Source: Streptomyces lavendofoliae (lineage in GTDB: Bacteria > Actinomycetota > Actinomycetes > Streptomycetales > Streptomycetaceae). From it: DNA of 64,000 bases. Location: the NCBI RefSeq assembly GCF_014649735.1, contig NZ_BMTP01000002.1:303697-367696 (forward strand), read 5' to 3'. Both the position numbers and the translations under genes were made by a program. Below, one piece after another: positions 49,765-58,389 of this stretch; the stretch's first letter is position 1, and each line of letters starts with the position of its first letter. The notes beneath the pieces are model-generated. The model saw nothing but the letters and a program-made list of their open reading frames with translations, did not search any database and had not been told where the DNA came from.

Positions 49765-50460
49765 CCATGCGGCGGGACGTGCGCGGCGAGCTGCGCGCCC
49801 GGCTGCACGAGGCGGCCGGGGCGCACCGGCCCGACCGCACGCGGACCTGGCGCGGCTCGAACGCGGCATGGCGCAGGAGGGCCTGCCGGGCTCCCTCACC
49901 GGTGGACCCGACGCCGAACACCTCCGGCGCGTCCCCCGCGAGCCGAGCATCTCCCCGTCGCGTACGCCCGATGCCGGCGCGCCCGTTGCCGGTGAGCAGG
50001 ACGCGCCGCTGTGGCCGGACGAGTCCGTGGACCCGCACAGCAGCGACTTCTGGGCACAGAGCAACGTCACCCTCAAGACGCGCGAGGAACTGACCGCGCA
50101 CCGACGAGTGGCGGATCGCCCAGACCGGTGGGGTCGCCTCGGTCGGTGCGTGGCGGTCGGTCGCTGCCCGAGACCGACTTCACGCTGACGATCATCGAGA
50201 AGGACGGCTATGTCGTCCACACCTGGGTGTTCAAGCAGGGTCGTACGGTCCCGGCCGGCCAGTCGATGTTCGCCGGGCAGTGCAACCACGCCCGCGGCAG
50301 GACGCAGGCCGAGGCCGAAGGCTGGATCGGTGAGATCGAGGACATCGACCTCACCCTCACCTTCCTCCGCGCGGAGCGCGACGAGACCCAACGCCTAGCT
50401 CAGCGACCAGCCGTCCACCTCTGCATCCCCGCACGCCGCCGTCCGCAGGAGTCCGGATGA
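49761..50460 (+). pseudogene. Frameshifted partner gene of the sigma factor
   Basis: Begins correctly with MTMRRDVRGELRARLHEAAGAHRPDR, then continues in a second frame (LERGMAQEGLPGSLTGGPDAEHLRR...SSDFWAQSNVTLKTREEL) after about 49848, and in a third (LPETDFTLTIIEKDGYVVHTWVFKQGRTVPAG) after about 50165. At least two frameshifts, and the membrane segment expected in such sigma partners is not found. Probable loss of the regulator. Confidence 0.65.
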
Positions 50461-50529
50461 CGCTCCTCAGAGCGACGCCTCGAAGCAACGAGCCGTCAGT
50501 GCCCGTGAACAAACCCGAGTCTGCCCGGA

Positions 50530-51255
50530 TCACTCCGTTATGGGCAGGCACTCGGCGAGCAGGTCGACGACGTCCCGCCAAGCTCGCTGCGCGTGCTGAG
50601 GGTGATAGCCGACCCCGGGACGCACGATGTGGTCGACCGGCGGGTGGTGGAAGGCGTGAAGGGCGCCGCCGTAGACCACGAGGCGCCAGTCGACGCCCGC
50701 GGTCCGCATCTCGGCGGTGAACGCCTCCCGTTGCGCGGGCGGCATGATCGGGTCCTCCGACCCGACCCCGGCCCATACCGGGCAGCGAATGCGCGCCGCC
50801 TCGCCCGGTCGGCCCGTGGTCAGTGCGTTGATCGTCGCGATCGCGCGCAGGTCGACGCCGTCGCGCCCGAGTTCCAGCGCGATTGCGCCCCCGGTGCCGT
50901 AGCCTACGGCGGCGATCCGGTCCGGATCGGTCCGCGGCTCGGCGCGGAGCACGTCGAGCGCCGCGTGGCCGATTCCCCGCATCCGTTCGGGATCGGCGAG
51001 CAGGGGCATGCAACGGGCCAGCATCTCCTCAGGGTCGCCCAGATAGCGCCCGCCGTGCAGGTCGAAGGCCAGCGCCACGTACCCCAGCTCGGCCAGAGCC
51101 TCGGCCCGCCGGCGCTCGACATCGCTGAGCCCCACCCCCTCGGGCCCGACCAGGACCGCGGGCCGGCGGTCGACACCGGCGGGGAGCGCGAGGTGCCCGA
51201 TCATCGTCAGGCCGTCGGCCGCGTATTCGACCGTGCGCGTTGTAACTGTCGTCAT
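50530..51255 (-). CDS. Dienelactone hydrolase-family protein with altered nucleophile
   Basis: 241-aa alpha/beta hydrolase: VLVGPEGVGLSDVERRRAEALAELGYVALAFDLHGGRYLGDPEEM, the elbow AAVGYGTGGAIALEL, Asp in GSEDPIMPPAQR and His in YGGALHAFHHPP. Where family members have Cys or Ser (GYCxGG/GYSxGG) this one has Gly120. Either it is inactive, or it works without that nucleophile. ATG 51255 (MTTVTTRTVEYAADG); no strong SD. Confidence 0.82.
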   Translation of the reverse strand: MTTVTTRTVEYAADGLTMIGHLALPAGVDRRPAVLVGPEGVGLSDVERRRAEALAELGYVALAFDLHGGRYLGDPEEMLARCMPLLADPERMRGIGHAALDVLRAEPRTDPDRIAAVGYGTGGAIALELGRDGVDLRAIATINALTTGRPGEAARIRCPVWAGVGSEDPIMPPAQREAFTAEMRTAGVDWRLVVYGGALHAFHHPPVDHIVRPGVGYHPQHAQRAWRDVVDLLAECLPITE

Positions 51256-51470
51256 GAGCCTGGACTGTAGTGATCGTCGAGCCCGGTCGGGCCGGTGTTC
51301 TGCCGCTGGCAGAAGGCAGGTCTCGGGCGCATTCCGGAACCACCCCGTCAGCGGTTCAGCCCAGCTTGGCATGTAACCTCGGTCGCCCCTCAGCGGAATG
51401 ATCACGTTGGTTGTGCCGATCGGGGAAAATCTGTGTCGATGCAGGCGGCAGCGCCTCTAGCCTGCAAGCC

Positions 51471-51905
51471 ATGCATCAGGATCGAAGGCGCGATCGAAGG
51501 CCAGACCGCCACGTGCGGCCGGTGACAGCCTGGCAGCAGGCTCCGGCCGTGGCCGAGGGAGCTGATGTGGTGCTCGTCGGCTACTTCTGCGGCAAGCAGA
51601 AGGACTTCGCCGTGTTGATGGACACGGCGGCCCAGCAGGCGACGAAGCACGGTGCGCGCGTCGTGGGCCGTATCGTTCAACGCCGTGGTGTCTCGGCCGG
51701 CGGGGCCAGGAAGATGGCTCTGCCCTATTCCTCGCGGACTCTCCTGAGCTATGGAAAGGTCCGTGAAGTAGCCGCGCTCCGCGAGCGGACCGACGCCGAC
51801 GCGGCGCTCTTCCTGTCCACCCTGACCGAGCGCCAGCGTCGCGTCCTGACGGAGATGATCGGCTGCCCCGCTGTGAGCCTGGCCGAAGTAGTGGCAGCCG
51901 GCTGA
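51471..51905 (+). CDS. HflX N-terminal-domain-like protein without GTPase domain
   Basis: 144 aa. ADVVLVGYFCGKQKDFAVLMDTAAQQATKHGARVVGRIVQRRG and YSSRTLLSYGKVREVAALRERTDADAALFLSTLTERQRRVLTEMIGCPAVS resemble the N-terminal ribosome-associated region of HflX, and the protein ends before where the G domain would begin. Start ATG 51471 is a choice; GTG 51519 is also in frame. Function unknown. Confidence 0.6.
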   Translation: MHQDRRRDRRPDRHVRPVTAWQQAPAVAEGADVVLVGYFCGKQKDFAVLMDTAAQQATKHGARVVGRIVQRRGVSAGGARKMALPYSSRTLLSYGKVREVAALRERTDADAALFLSTLTERQRRVLTEMIGCPAVSLAEVVAAG

Positions 51906-52254
51906 ACCGTCCTTCAGCCACGGCCTCGAACAGTGACCCGTACATCGGCGCCCGGTGGGCAGTTCACCGGACAGGCGGACGGCGCTCGCGGACGCATGCG
52001 TTCCGTCGTGCAACCGCACGCATACGCCAGGCCGCGGAAGTGAGTCTGCTGGACCACAGTGCCCGGTACGAGGCGTTCGACTTCACGTCCCACTTCGGGC
52101 AGGCGGGGCAGGGGCGTTCGCTTACGACAGGCCCACAGGGTTCGCCCGATTCCCCACGTGTTCAGGCCAAGATCCCCGCCGTACGTTTCGGACGGCCGCG
52201 CCTGCGCAGCCTTCAGCGCAGCACCAGTGAGTGCTACTCGCCGCACCCCGGGGG

Positions 52255-52279
52255 AGAGCAATGCTCAGGACTTGCGCAT
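52255..52279. repeat. Left terminal inverted repeat of the IS256-like element
   Basis: Begins AGAGCAATGCTCAGGACTTG; complements 54110-54134 at 19 of 25 bases. Confidence 0.7.
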
Positions 52280-52379
52280 CAGCCCTGGGAAGGGAAGCGG
52301 AGGGCGTACCTTCCCGATTGGTCCTGTGATGGTCACCGAGGGGGCCCGCGTTCGCAGCGCGGGTCGGGAAGGCACGCCC

Positions 52380-53627
52380 GTGCTCAGCCAAGTGAACGCC
52401 GACGGCTCCACCGAGTCCGGCTCCCTGATCGACGAGACCGTCCGCCAGGGCGCCCGGTGGATGCTCGCCGCGGCATTGGAGCTCGAAGCCAACCACTGCA
52501 TAGCCGAGTTGGCCGCCGAGACGGACGAGGCCGTGCGCCGCCTGGTGGTCCGCAACGGCCACCACCGGTCCCGCACCGTGACCACCGCCGCAGGCCCCGT
52601 CAAGGTCACGGCTTCGCGCGTGAACGACAAGCGGGTGGACGCGGCCACGGGCGAGAGGATGCTCTTCTCGAATGTTCTCCCGCCTGGGTGCCGCAAGTCG
52701 CCCAAGGTCGGCGAGGTGCTGCCGCTGCTCCACCTGCACGGACTGTCCTCGGGGGACTTCGTCCCCGCGCTGGAGCAGTTCCCCGGCTCGGCGGCCGGCC
52801 TGTCGCCGGCCACCGTGACCCGGCTGACGAAGCAGTGGAGCGACGACCACACCGTCTTCCAGCAGCGCGACCTCACCGAGTTCGTCTACGTGTACGTGTG
52901 GGCGGACGGGCTGCGCCCCAAGATCCGGCTCGGACAGGCGCACTCCTGCGTCCTGGTGCTGATGGGTGTGCGCCTGGACGGCACCAAGGAACTGATCGCC
53001 CTGGCCGAGGGACTGCGCGAGTCGACCGCGTCCTGGGCCGACCTGCTAGGCGACTGCCGCAGGCGCGGCATGCGCGATTCCGAGCTGGTCGTCGGCGACG
53101 GCGCGGTGGGCCTGTGGAAAGCACTCGCCGACGTCTTCCTGGCTGCCCGCCACCAGCGGTGCTGGCTCCAAAAGGCCCGGAATATCGCGAACGCCCTGCC
53201 GAAGTCCGCACAGCCGGGCGCGACGAAAGCGATGCAGGAGATCTACAACGCCGAGTACCGGACACACGCAGAGAGGGCGATCGAGGCGTTCGCGAAGACC
53301 TACGGCGCCAAGTGGCTTAAGGCCGCCGCGGAGATCACCGAGGACCGGGAGGGACTGCCGGCGTTCTACGACTTCCCGGCCGAGCACTGGATCCACCTGC
53401 GGACCACGAACCCGATCGAGTCGACCTTCTCCACGGTCAAGCTCCGCACCAAGGTCACTCGCGGTGCCGGCAGCCCGGCCGCAGCCCTCGCGATGGTGTT
53501 CAAGCTCGTCGAGTCCGCCCGGGCCCGTCGGCGCGCAGTCGCCGAAGCCCACCTCGTCGCCCTGGTCCGCGCGGGGGCCAGGCTCACAAACGGCGTCCTG
53601 GCCGAGCGACAGGAGCAGGCCGCATGA
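52380..53627 (+). CDS. IS256-family (mutator-type) transposase
   Basis: 415 aa, full length. DDE residues: Asp in VYVWADGLRPKIRL, Asp in LVVGDGAVGLWKAL and Glu in TTNPIESTFSTVKLRTKVTRGAGS; the motif RCWLQKARNIANALPKS precedes the last. GTG 52380 follows GGGAAGG. The stop overlaps the start of the downstream ORF (ATGA). Probably functional. Confidence 0.92.
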   Translation: MLSQVNADGSTESGSLIDETVRQGARWMLAAALELEANHCIAELAAETDEAVRRLVVRNGHHRSRTVTTAAGPVKVTASRVNDKRVDAATGERMLFSNVLPPGCRKSPKVGEVLPLLHLHGLSSGDFVPALEQFPGSAAGLSPATVTRLTKQWSDDHTVFQQRDLTEFVYVYVWADGLRPKIRLGQAHSCVLVLMGVRLDGTKELIALAEGLRESTASWADLLGDCRRRGMRDSELVVGDGAVGLWKALADVFLAARHQRCWLQKARNIANALPKSAQPGATKAMQEIYNAEYRTHAERAIEAFAKTYGAKWLKAAAEITEDREGLPAFYDFPAEHWIHLRTTNPIESTFSTVKLRTKVTRGAGSPAAALAMVFKLVESARARRRAVAEAHLVALVRAGARLTNGVLAERQEQAA

Positions 53628-54124
53628 ACCACCACAACGCTCCGCAGGATGAACCGGCCGAACACCTCCGCTTCGCGGCCCACCTGAGCGACCTGGAGCA
53701 GGTCTCCGACGCCGACGAGGCCGACCTGGTCAGTGAAGTCCTCACTGATCCGGACCAGACGATGGCCCAATCCGCCGTCCTGCGGCACCTGGACCGCCGG
53801 GCCACCGACATCCACCCCGGCCCTGCCTACGAGCCATGGGCCGAGTGGATGACCCAGGTCACCGCCCGCCATCCGGTCCTAACCCGTCGCCTGCAGGAAT
53901 GGTCTCTCTTCCGCGCCATCGCGCTCGGGCAGTCCTGGCGCCGCGACGCCTTGCTCGAGTCCTCCGACTGGCTCCAACTCAAAACCGCCGCGGGTCCGAA
54001 CACCGAAGCCGTTGAGGTCCTCGTCGAGCACGGTCGCACCAAGCGGATTCGCAACACGGCCAGAATCAACCTCACGCAATCGAGCCGGCGCTCTGCCGCA
54101 ACTCAACGCATCCACAGGCCTTGA
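53624..54124 (+). CDS. IS-borne passenger protein, function unknown
   Basis: 166 aa. It begins MNHHNAPQDEPAEHLRFAAHLSDLEQVSDADEADLV and has helical, acidic N-terminal and basic C-terminal (EHGRTKRIRNTARINL) parts. Translationally coupled to the transposase by ATGA and ending inside the right inverted repeat, so it belongs to the element. I recall similar proteins after other Streptomyces IS256 transposases; role unknown, possibly a DNA-binding accessory or regulator. Confidence 0.7.
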   Translation: MNHHNAPQDEPAEHLRFAAHLSDLEQVSDADEADLVSEVLTDPDQTMAQSAVLRHLDRRATDIHPGPAYEPWAEWMTQVTARHPVLTRRLQEWSLFRAIALGQSWRRDALLESSDWLQLKTAAGPNTEAVEVLVEHGRTKRIRNTARINLTQSSRRSAATQRIHRP

Positions 54125-54134
54125 CCATTGCTCT
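54110..54134. repeat. Right terminal inverted repeat of the IS256-like element
   Basis: Contains CATTGCTCT at the outer end and the stop codon of the passenger ORF. Confidence 0.68.
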
Positions 54135-54952
54135 GCTCAGCGGCCCCGGCGAAGCCCTCGGCGAAATGACCGTGCCACTCGACGGCCGGGCTCGGCGACC
54201 GTGACCGCAGTACGCCCCCGCACGGGTGTCGTGATGGCTGCGCACGCTGTCCGCGGCAGTCCCGGGATGCGTCTTCGCCGCCGCAGTCCGCTGGCATCGT
54301 GACGCTCGGCCGCCGGCGGCTCGTTGTCGGAAATCCTGCCCTTCTCGCGGCGGGAGTGGCTGTAGGCGCTGACCACAGAAGCGACATGGATTCACCGTCG
54401 CCGATGGCGCCTGGAGAGGCTCCTCCGGCCCGGCGGGAGAATCCGGGGAGAATGCGCGGGCGTTCGCGACGGCGCGGCACTCTCCACTGGCTGCGTTCCG
54501 CGGCGGAACGCCTTCCCAGGGCCTGCGGCGCGCCACCGCCTCGCGGTCGTTGTGCTGCGCGAGGGCGATCGGTTTGCTCCGTGCCGGATCTCCGCGACGC
54601 GGTCGCCGTCGGCGAGCTGCGAGCCGTCGCGCCGGCGCCACACCGGCAGGGCCTCGTGGCCGCGGTACCGGCTCCGGTGAACGGTGGGAGGAGGCACCCC
54701 TCGGCCGGCACCGGTCCGGATACCGCCACGAATGCCGTGCCGCTCGGCGTGCGTGCACTCCCGTTGACGGACGGGGTGACGGCCTGCACAGCGGTCGGCC
54801 GGAGCCGGGCCACCACGGCGTCGCCGGTGTCGCCCGCCGCCTGGCGCCGGCAGCGCCGTGTCGCCAGCGGCGGCCGGACCGGTCAGGCGACTCCTCCGCA
54901 CCTGGTCGCGGTGGTCTGGGACGCCGGCGAGAAGGTCCCGGCGCCCGCCCGT
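54135..54952. other. Gene-poor region right of the IS element
   Basis: 820 bp. Several overlapping frames on both strands but none with recognisable domains or good codon bias, so probably decayed DNA. A G-rich block at 54435-54462 matches 38647-38674 at 24 of 28 bases in the same orientation. Confidence 0.5.
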
Positions 54953-56179
54953 TCAACGCTCTCTCAGCGACTTCAGGAGTTTTATATAGGCACTATTGAA
55001 CCGAGCACCTTTGTCCATGTAGGCAGCCCCGATCATGGCGCCTTCCCTGAGGTACGCGACGAGCACTCCCTGATCCAGTTGATCCAGATCCCCGCAGACG
55101 ATCTCCATCGCATCCGACATCCTCGGGTTGCCGGCGATCTGGATGCGCAGTCCGAGCACTTCCGTGGACATGCTGGGGAAGTATCCGATCCGGGAGGTCA
55201 CCGGCCCGTGCCCCATGGACGACGCCAGGGACCTGCCCGCAAGATCACCGGTGTCGATCGCGTTTTTCCAGAACTCCATGCGCGTGAGGTTCCCGGGCGT
55301 CCACGGGTCGGGGTAACAAGCGACATCCCCGGCCGCGAACACATTCGCCCACGGCGCCACACGCATGTATTCGTCGACGCGCACCCCGTCGGACAGATCA
55401 AGGCCGTTCCCATGCAACCATTCCACATTGGGAACACTTCCGATCGCCTCGATGAAGAGAGCTCCATCGGACGGGGGCCCCGGGTGTGACGGTTGCAGAT
55501 CGCAGAGCAGTTCCCTTGCGGAATCGCCCGTCAGGAACGTGATGTCGTGCTGAGCGAGCCAGCGGCCGAGCGCCACGGAAACACGCTCACCCAGGATGTT
55601 CTCGAACGGTCCGCTTCGCAGCGCCTCCAGCATGAGGACTTCGCAGCCGTACTCCTTGGCCAGCGAAGCGAGCTCACAGGCAACGAATCCGGCACCTACT
55701 ATCGTGATCTTTTCGCCTGCCTGGAGCCGATGGTGGATGTATCGCGCATCGTCTAGCCCACGCAGGGTTCGATGCGCATGCAGCCCGCACTCCCCGTTGC
55801 CCCAGACCGAGGTACGCGGGCGTACACCCGAAGCGATCACCAGACCGTCGTACTCGAATGTTTCCCCTGTGCTCAGGTGCAGAATCCTGTCGCGCAGGTC
55901 CGCAGTCTCGACCCTGGTGCCGAGGCGCCAGGTCAGCGCATCATTCTCGGCTCCATTGACCTTCACATCCTCGGCGATCATCATGTCGAGGGCATCCGAC
56001 AAGGGATACCGCTTCTTCGTCAGACCTGGCCGGTTGTAGGTACGGTGGGCCTCGTCTCCGAAGAGGACGATCCTGGCGTCGACCTTGCACTTGAGTATCG
56101 CCTTGGCCGCTCGGAGTCCGGCTATGCCTGAGCCGACTATGCCGATACGCGGCCGGCTACCAGCCAGCGGCGGCATCAC
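54953..56179 (-). CDS. FAD-dependent NAD(P)H:ferredoxin-type oxidoreductase
   Basis: 408 aa, pyridine-nucleotide-disulfide-type fold: GIVGSGIAGLRAAKAI (FAD), YDGLVIASGVRPR, ITIVGAGFVACELASLAKEYGCEVLMLE (NAD(P)H) and VFAAGDVACYP (FAD C-terminal). Related to ferredoxin/rubredoxin reductases and the NirB N-terminus. ATG 56179 overlaps the ferredoxin stop (ATGA), so it very likely reduces that ferredoxin. The electron acceptor beyond it is not in the window. Confidence 0.88.
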   Translation of the reverse strand: MMPPLAGSRPRIGIVGSGIAGLRAAKAILKCKVDARIVLFGDEAHRTYNRPGLTKKRYPLSDALDMMIAEDVKVNGAENDALTWRLGTRVETADLRDRILHLSTGETFEYDGLVIASGVRPRTSVWGNGECGLHAHRTLRGLDDARYIHHRLQAGEKITIVGAGFVACELASLAKEYGCEVLMLEALRSGPFENILGERVSVALGRWLAQHDITFLTGDSARELLCDLQPSHPGPPSDGALFIEAIGSVPNVEWLHGNGLDLSDGVRVDEYMRVAPWANVFAAGDVACYPDPWTPGNLTRMEFWKNAIDTGDLAGRSLASSMGHGPVTSRIGYFPSMSTEVLGLRIQIAGNPRMSDAMEIVCGDLDQLDQGVLVAYLREGAMIGAAYMDKGARFNSAYIKLLKSLRER

Positions 56180-56364
56180 GACTTCAGCAAGATCGCCTGC
56201 AGGGGGCAGGAGTCGACAGCGTCCTCGATATCGCTGATGTTCTCCTCAGAGAACGCTTCCTGGTATTGAAGCTCCCCATTGGCGTCGAGCTCGAAGTTGG
56301 TCGGGGCCGAGATCGCGCACTGCCCATGGTTCTGGCACTTGACCCTGTCGACAAAAATCTTCAT
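56176..56364 (-). CDS. 3Fe-4S ferredoxin of the P450-partner type
   Basis: 62 aa. KCQNHGQCAISAPTNFEL...DSCPLQAI has the CX2HX2C...CP cluster motif, in which His occupies the position of the second Cys, as in ferredoxins that serve cytochromes P450 in actinobacteria. Coupled to the reductase gene. No P450 is encoded nearby. Confidence 0.88.
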   Translation of the reverse strand: MKIFVDRVKCQNHGQCAISAPTNFELDANGELQYQEAFSEENISDIEDAVDSCPLQAILLKS

Positions 56365-56672
56365 GGTCCTTGGCTTTCCGTCGCTCGTCCCTTTTGCCGG
56401 TCCATTCTCCGGTGACCACGACCCTACGAGCCTCCGCGCGGCGCAGGAAGGAGCGACGGGTGGCCTGAAGCGGTCCTGGCCTGTTCAGGCCCGTAGCGGA
56501 CGGTCCACGGACCGGGTCGGCGCAGCCGGCGCACCACGTCGGGTTTGCTCAACCGGCGGCCGGGCACTCGATGTTGACCTTGGAGGGTCTGCGGGATCCC
56601 AGATGCGCAGAACCACCTGTGGTGGTTCTCTTATGCTTGCACCGCAGGAGGCAACCGGCTAAGGTGGTTTTC
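56365..56672. other. Divergent promoter region between ferredoxin and CGNR gene
   Basis: 308 bp holding the palindrome at 56609-56629 and the CGNR leader; no ORF. Confidence 0.45.
56609..56629. promoter_or_regulatory. Perfect palindrome AGAACCACC-TGT-GGTGGTTCT before the CGNR gene
   Basis: 9-bp perfect arms. The half-site GGTGGTT at 56621-56627 recurs at 56663-56669, 42 bp downstream (four helical turns), overlapping the RBS. Looks like an autoregulatory operator. Confidence 0.6.
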
Positions 56673-57248
56673 ATGGCGTTGGTGTATTTTCCCGAGTTCC
56701 GTCTGGGCAAGGTGCTGGCGACCAGCTTCACGGGGACCCTGTCGGAGCGCTACGGCGAGGCGCTGGAGCGCATTCCTGTGCCATCCCGGCTCGCGGACTG
56801 GCTGGCGGTCAACGGACTCGCCGTCGACTCCTGCAGCCAAGCCCAGCTCGACCACGCCCGTGAGCTACGGGAATCAATCCACGCGGCAGCCACCGCCGTC
56901 GCGAATCAGAACCCGCTCCCCTCCTCAGCCGTCCAAGTCATCAATGACTGCAGTACTCACGGCCGGGCCTCGGCGATTTTGACGCCCGAAGGCGGCCGGG
57001 AGTGGCTGCTGGGTTCCGCTTCCGCGGAAGACGCGCTCAGCGTGATCGCCGCCGATGCGATCGGCCTCCTCGCGGGAGAACGAGAAGGAAAGATCTCGCT
57101 GTGTGCGTCGCCGACGTGCCGAGCCGCGTTCGTCGACACCAGCCGCGGCTACACCCGCAAATGGTGCGACATGAACACCTGTGGGAATCGCGAGAAGAGG
57201 GCACGCTTCCTCGCCAACAAGCGCAAGAAGTCGAGCCTTGCTGACTGA
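56673..57248 (+). CDS. CGNR zinc-finger regulator
   Basis: 191 aa. An N-terminal ABATE-like domain precedes CASPTCRAAFVDTSRGYTRKWCDMNTCGNREKRARFLANKRKK, with intact Cys4 zinc site and the CGNR signature. ATG 56673 with AAGGTGG 5 bp upstream. Only about 20% similar by eye to the CGNR gene at 43081, so not a recent duplicate. Divergent from the ferredoxin/reductase operon, a likely target. Confidence 0.88.
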   Translation: MALVYFPEFRLGKVLATSFTGTLSERYGEALERIPVPSRLADWLAVNGLAVDSCSQAQLDHARELRESIHAAATAVANQNPLPSSAVQVINDCSTHGRASAILTPEGGREWLLGSASAEDALSVIAADAIGLLAGEREGKISLCASPTCRAAFVDTSRGYTRKWCDMNTCGNREKRARFLANKRKKSSLAD

Positions 57249-57345
57249 CCGTGCCGTCCGGTCGCTGGTCATCCTGATTTCGTAGTGGCGAGGCTGCGAC
57301 GCACCCTGGTCTCGCTACCGCACGCTGCTCATAAGGGGGAATCGC

Positions 57346-58323
57346 ATGTTCGACGTCCTGGGAATGGACGCCACGGCCGAGGTGGTCTACCGCGAGATGC
57401 TGGCGCACCCGCAGGACGGTGTGGCCGGTCTGATGCGCCGCCTCCAGCTGACCGAGCAGGCGGTACTGACAGCACTCGACACCCTCAGCGAACTGGCCCT
57501 GATACGCAGTTCCTCCGAAGATCCCCGCAATTTCCACGCAGTTGACCCGTACCTGGCCGCGGACATTCTGCTGGCGAGGCAACGAGCCGAGCTCGCCGCG
57601 CAACAGAAACGTGTGCAGGAGGCTCAGGCTGCCGCCGTACGTCTCAAATCGGAGTTCGCCAAGGACAGGGAGGAGTCACTCCGCCTGAACGGGGTCGACT
57701 GCGTCCGCGACTACCTGGCGACTCTGTACGACAGGGTCGAGGACGAGCTGCTGACATTCGCTCCGGGCGGCGCCCAGACCTCGGCCAACGTGCGCAGCTC
57801 GCGGCCGCACGCCGAGAACCTGCTCGAGCGCGGTGTGCGGATGCGCACCGTCTACCTGGACAGCGCTCGCAACGACCCCGCCACGGTGGCGCACGCGGAG
57901 TGGCTGGCCGCGCTGGGCGCGCGCGTACGGACCGTCCCCTCCTTACCGAACCGCCTGATCATCTGTGACCGGAGGATCGCCGTGGTCGCCGCCGACTGTG
58001 ATGACACCGCTGCCGGGGCAGTGGTCCTGCAGACGCCGGGAGTGGTCTCGTCCCTGTACGCCCTGTTCGACTGCGTCTGGCAGTCCGCCCAGCCGATGGG
58101 CGCGACCTCCTTACCCGCGGATGCGCAGCAGCTGAGTCCGCAGCAGACGGAAGTCCTGCGGCTGTTGTCCCAAGGGCACACCGACGAATCCGTCGCGGCG
58201 CGGTTGGGTGTGTCGGCTCGCACGGCACGCCGCATCGCCACGAAACTCATGGACCACCTCGGCGCGCGAAGCCGCTTCCAGGCTGGTGTTCACGCGGTCG
58301 CGCGGGGGCTCATTCGCCCATGA
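57346..58323 (+). CDS. TrmB-like/LuxR-type transcriptional regulator
   Basis: 325 aa. The N-terminal winged helix (DATAEVVYREMLAHPQDGVAGLMRRLQLTEQAVLTALDTLSELALI) is of the TrmB kind, the middle has a PLD-like effector fold (LLERGVRMRTVYLDSAR...PNRLIICDRRIAVVA) and the C-terminus a LuxR HTH (LSPQQTEVLRLLSQGHTDESVAARLGVSARTARRIATKLMDHLGARSRFQAGVHA). Such regulators often control natural-product clusters; the operon downstream is the obvious candidate. Confidence 0.85.
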   Translation: MFDVLGMDATAEVVYREMLAHPQDGVAGLMRRLQLTEQAVLTALDTLSELALIRSSSEDPRNFHAVDPYLAADILLARQRAELAAQQKRVQEAQAAAVRLKSEFAKDREESLRLNGVDCVRDYLATLYDRVEDELLTFAPGGAQTSANVRSSRPHAENLLERGVRMRTVYLDSARNDPATVAHAEWLAALGARVRTVPSLPNRLIICDRRIAVVAADCDDTAAGAVVLQTPGVVSSLYALFDCVWQSAQPMGATSLPADAQQLSPQQTEVLRLLSQGHTDESVAARLGVSARTARRIATKLMDHLGARSRFQAGVHAVARGLIRP

Positions 58324-58389
58324 CGTTCCGTATAGTCGCTCGTCGACAAGCAGTGGAAGGGATTGACGATCCGATAGGACAGTTGCCTC

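Larger units (their letters stand above)
52255..54134 (+). mobile_element. IS256-family insertion sequence with passenger ORF
   Basis: About 1.88 kb bounded by imperfect 25-bp inverted repeats that match at 19 positions, both beginning AGAGCAATG on the inward strand. Contains a complete transposase and a second ORF that ends within the right repeat. No 8-bp target duplication is visible at the borders, so the insertion may be old or rearranged. Confidence 0.78.

Noticed and set aside
52247..54142. Target-site duplication of the IS256 element
   Set aside because: The 8 bp outside each repeat (CCCGGGGG and GCTCAGCG) do not match.
54072..54956. Several ORFs on both strands right of the IS element
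   Set aside because: Arg/Pro-rich translations with poor codon bias and no motif; treated as decayed or non-coding.
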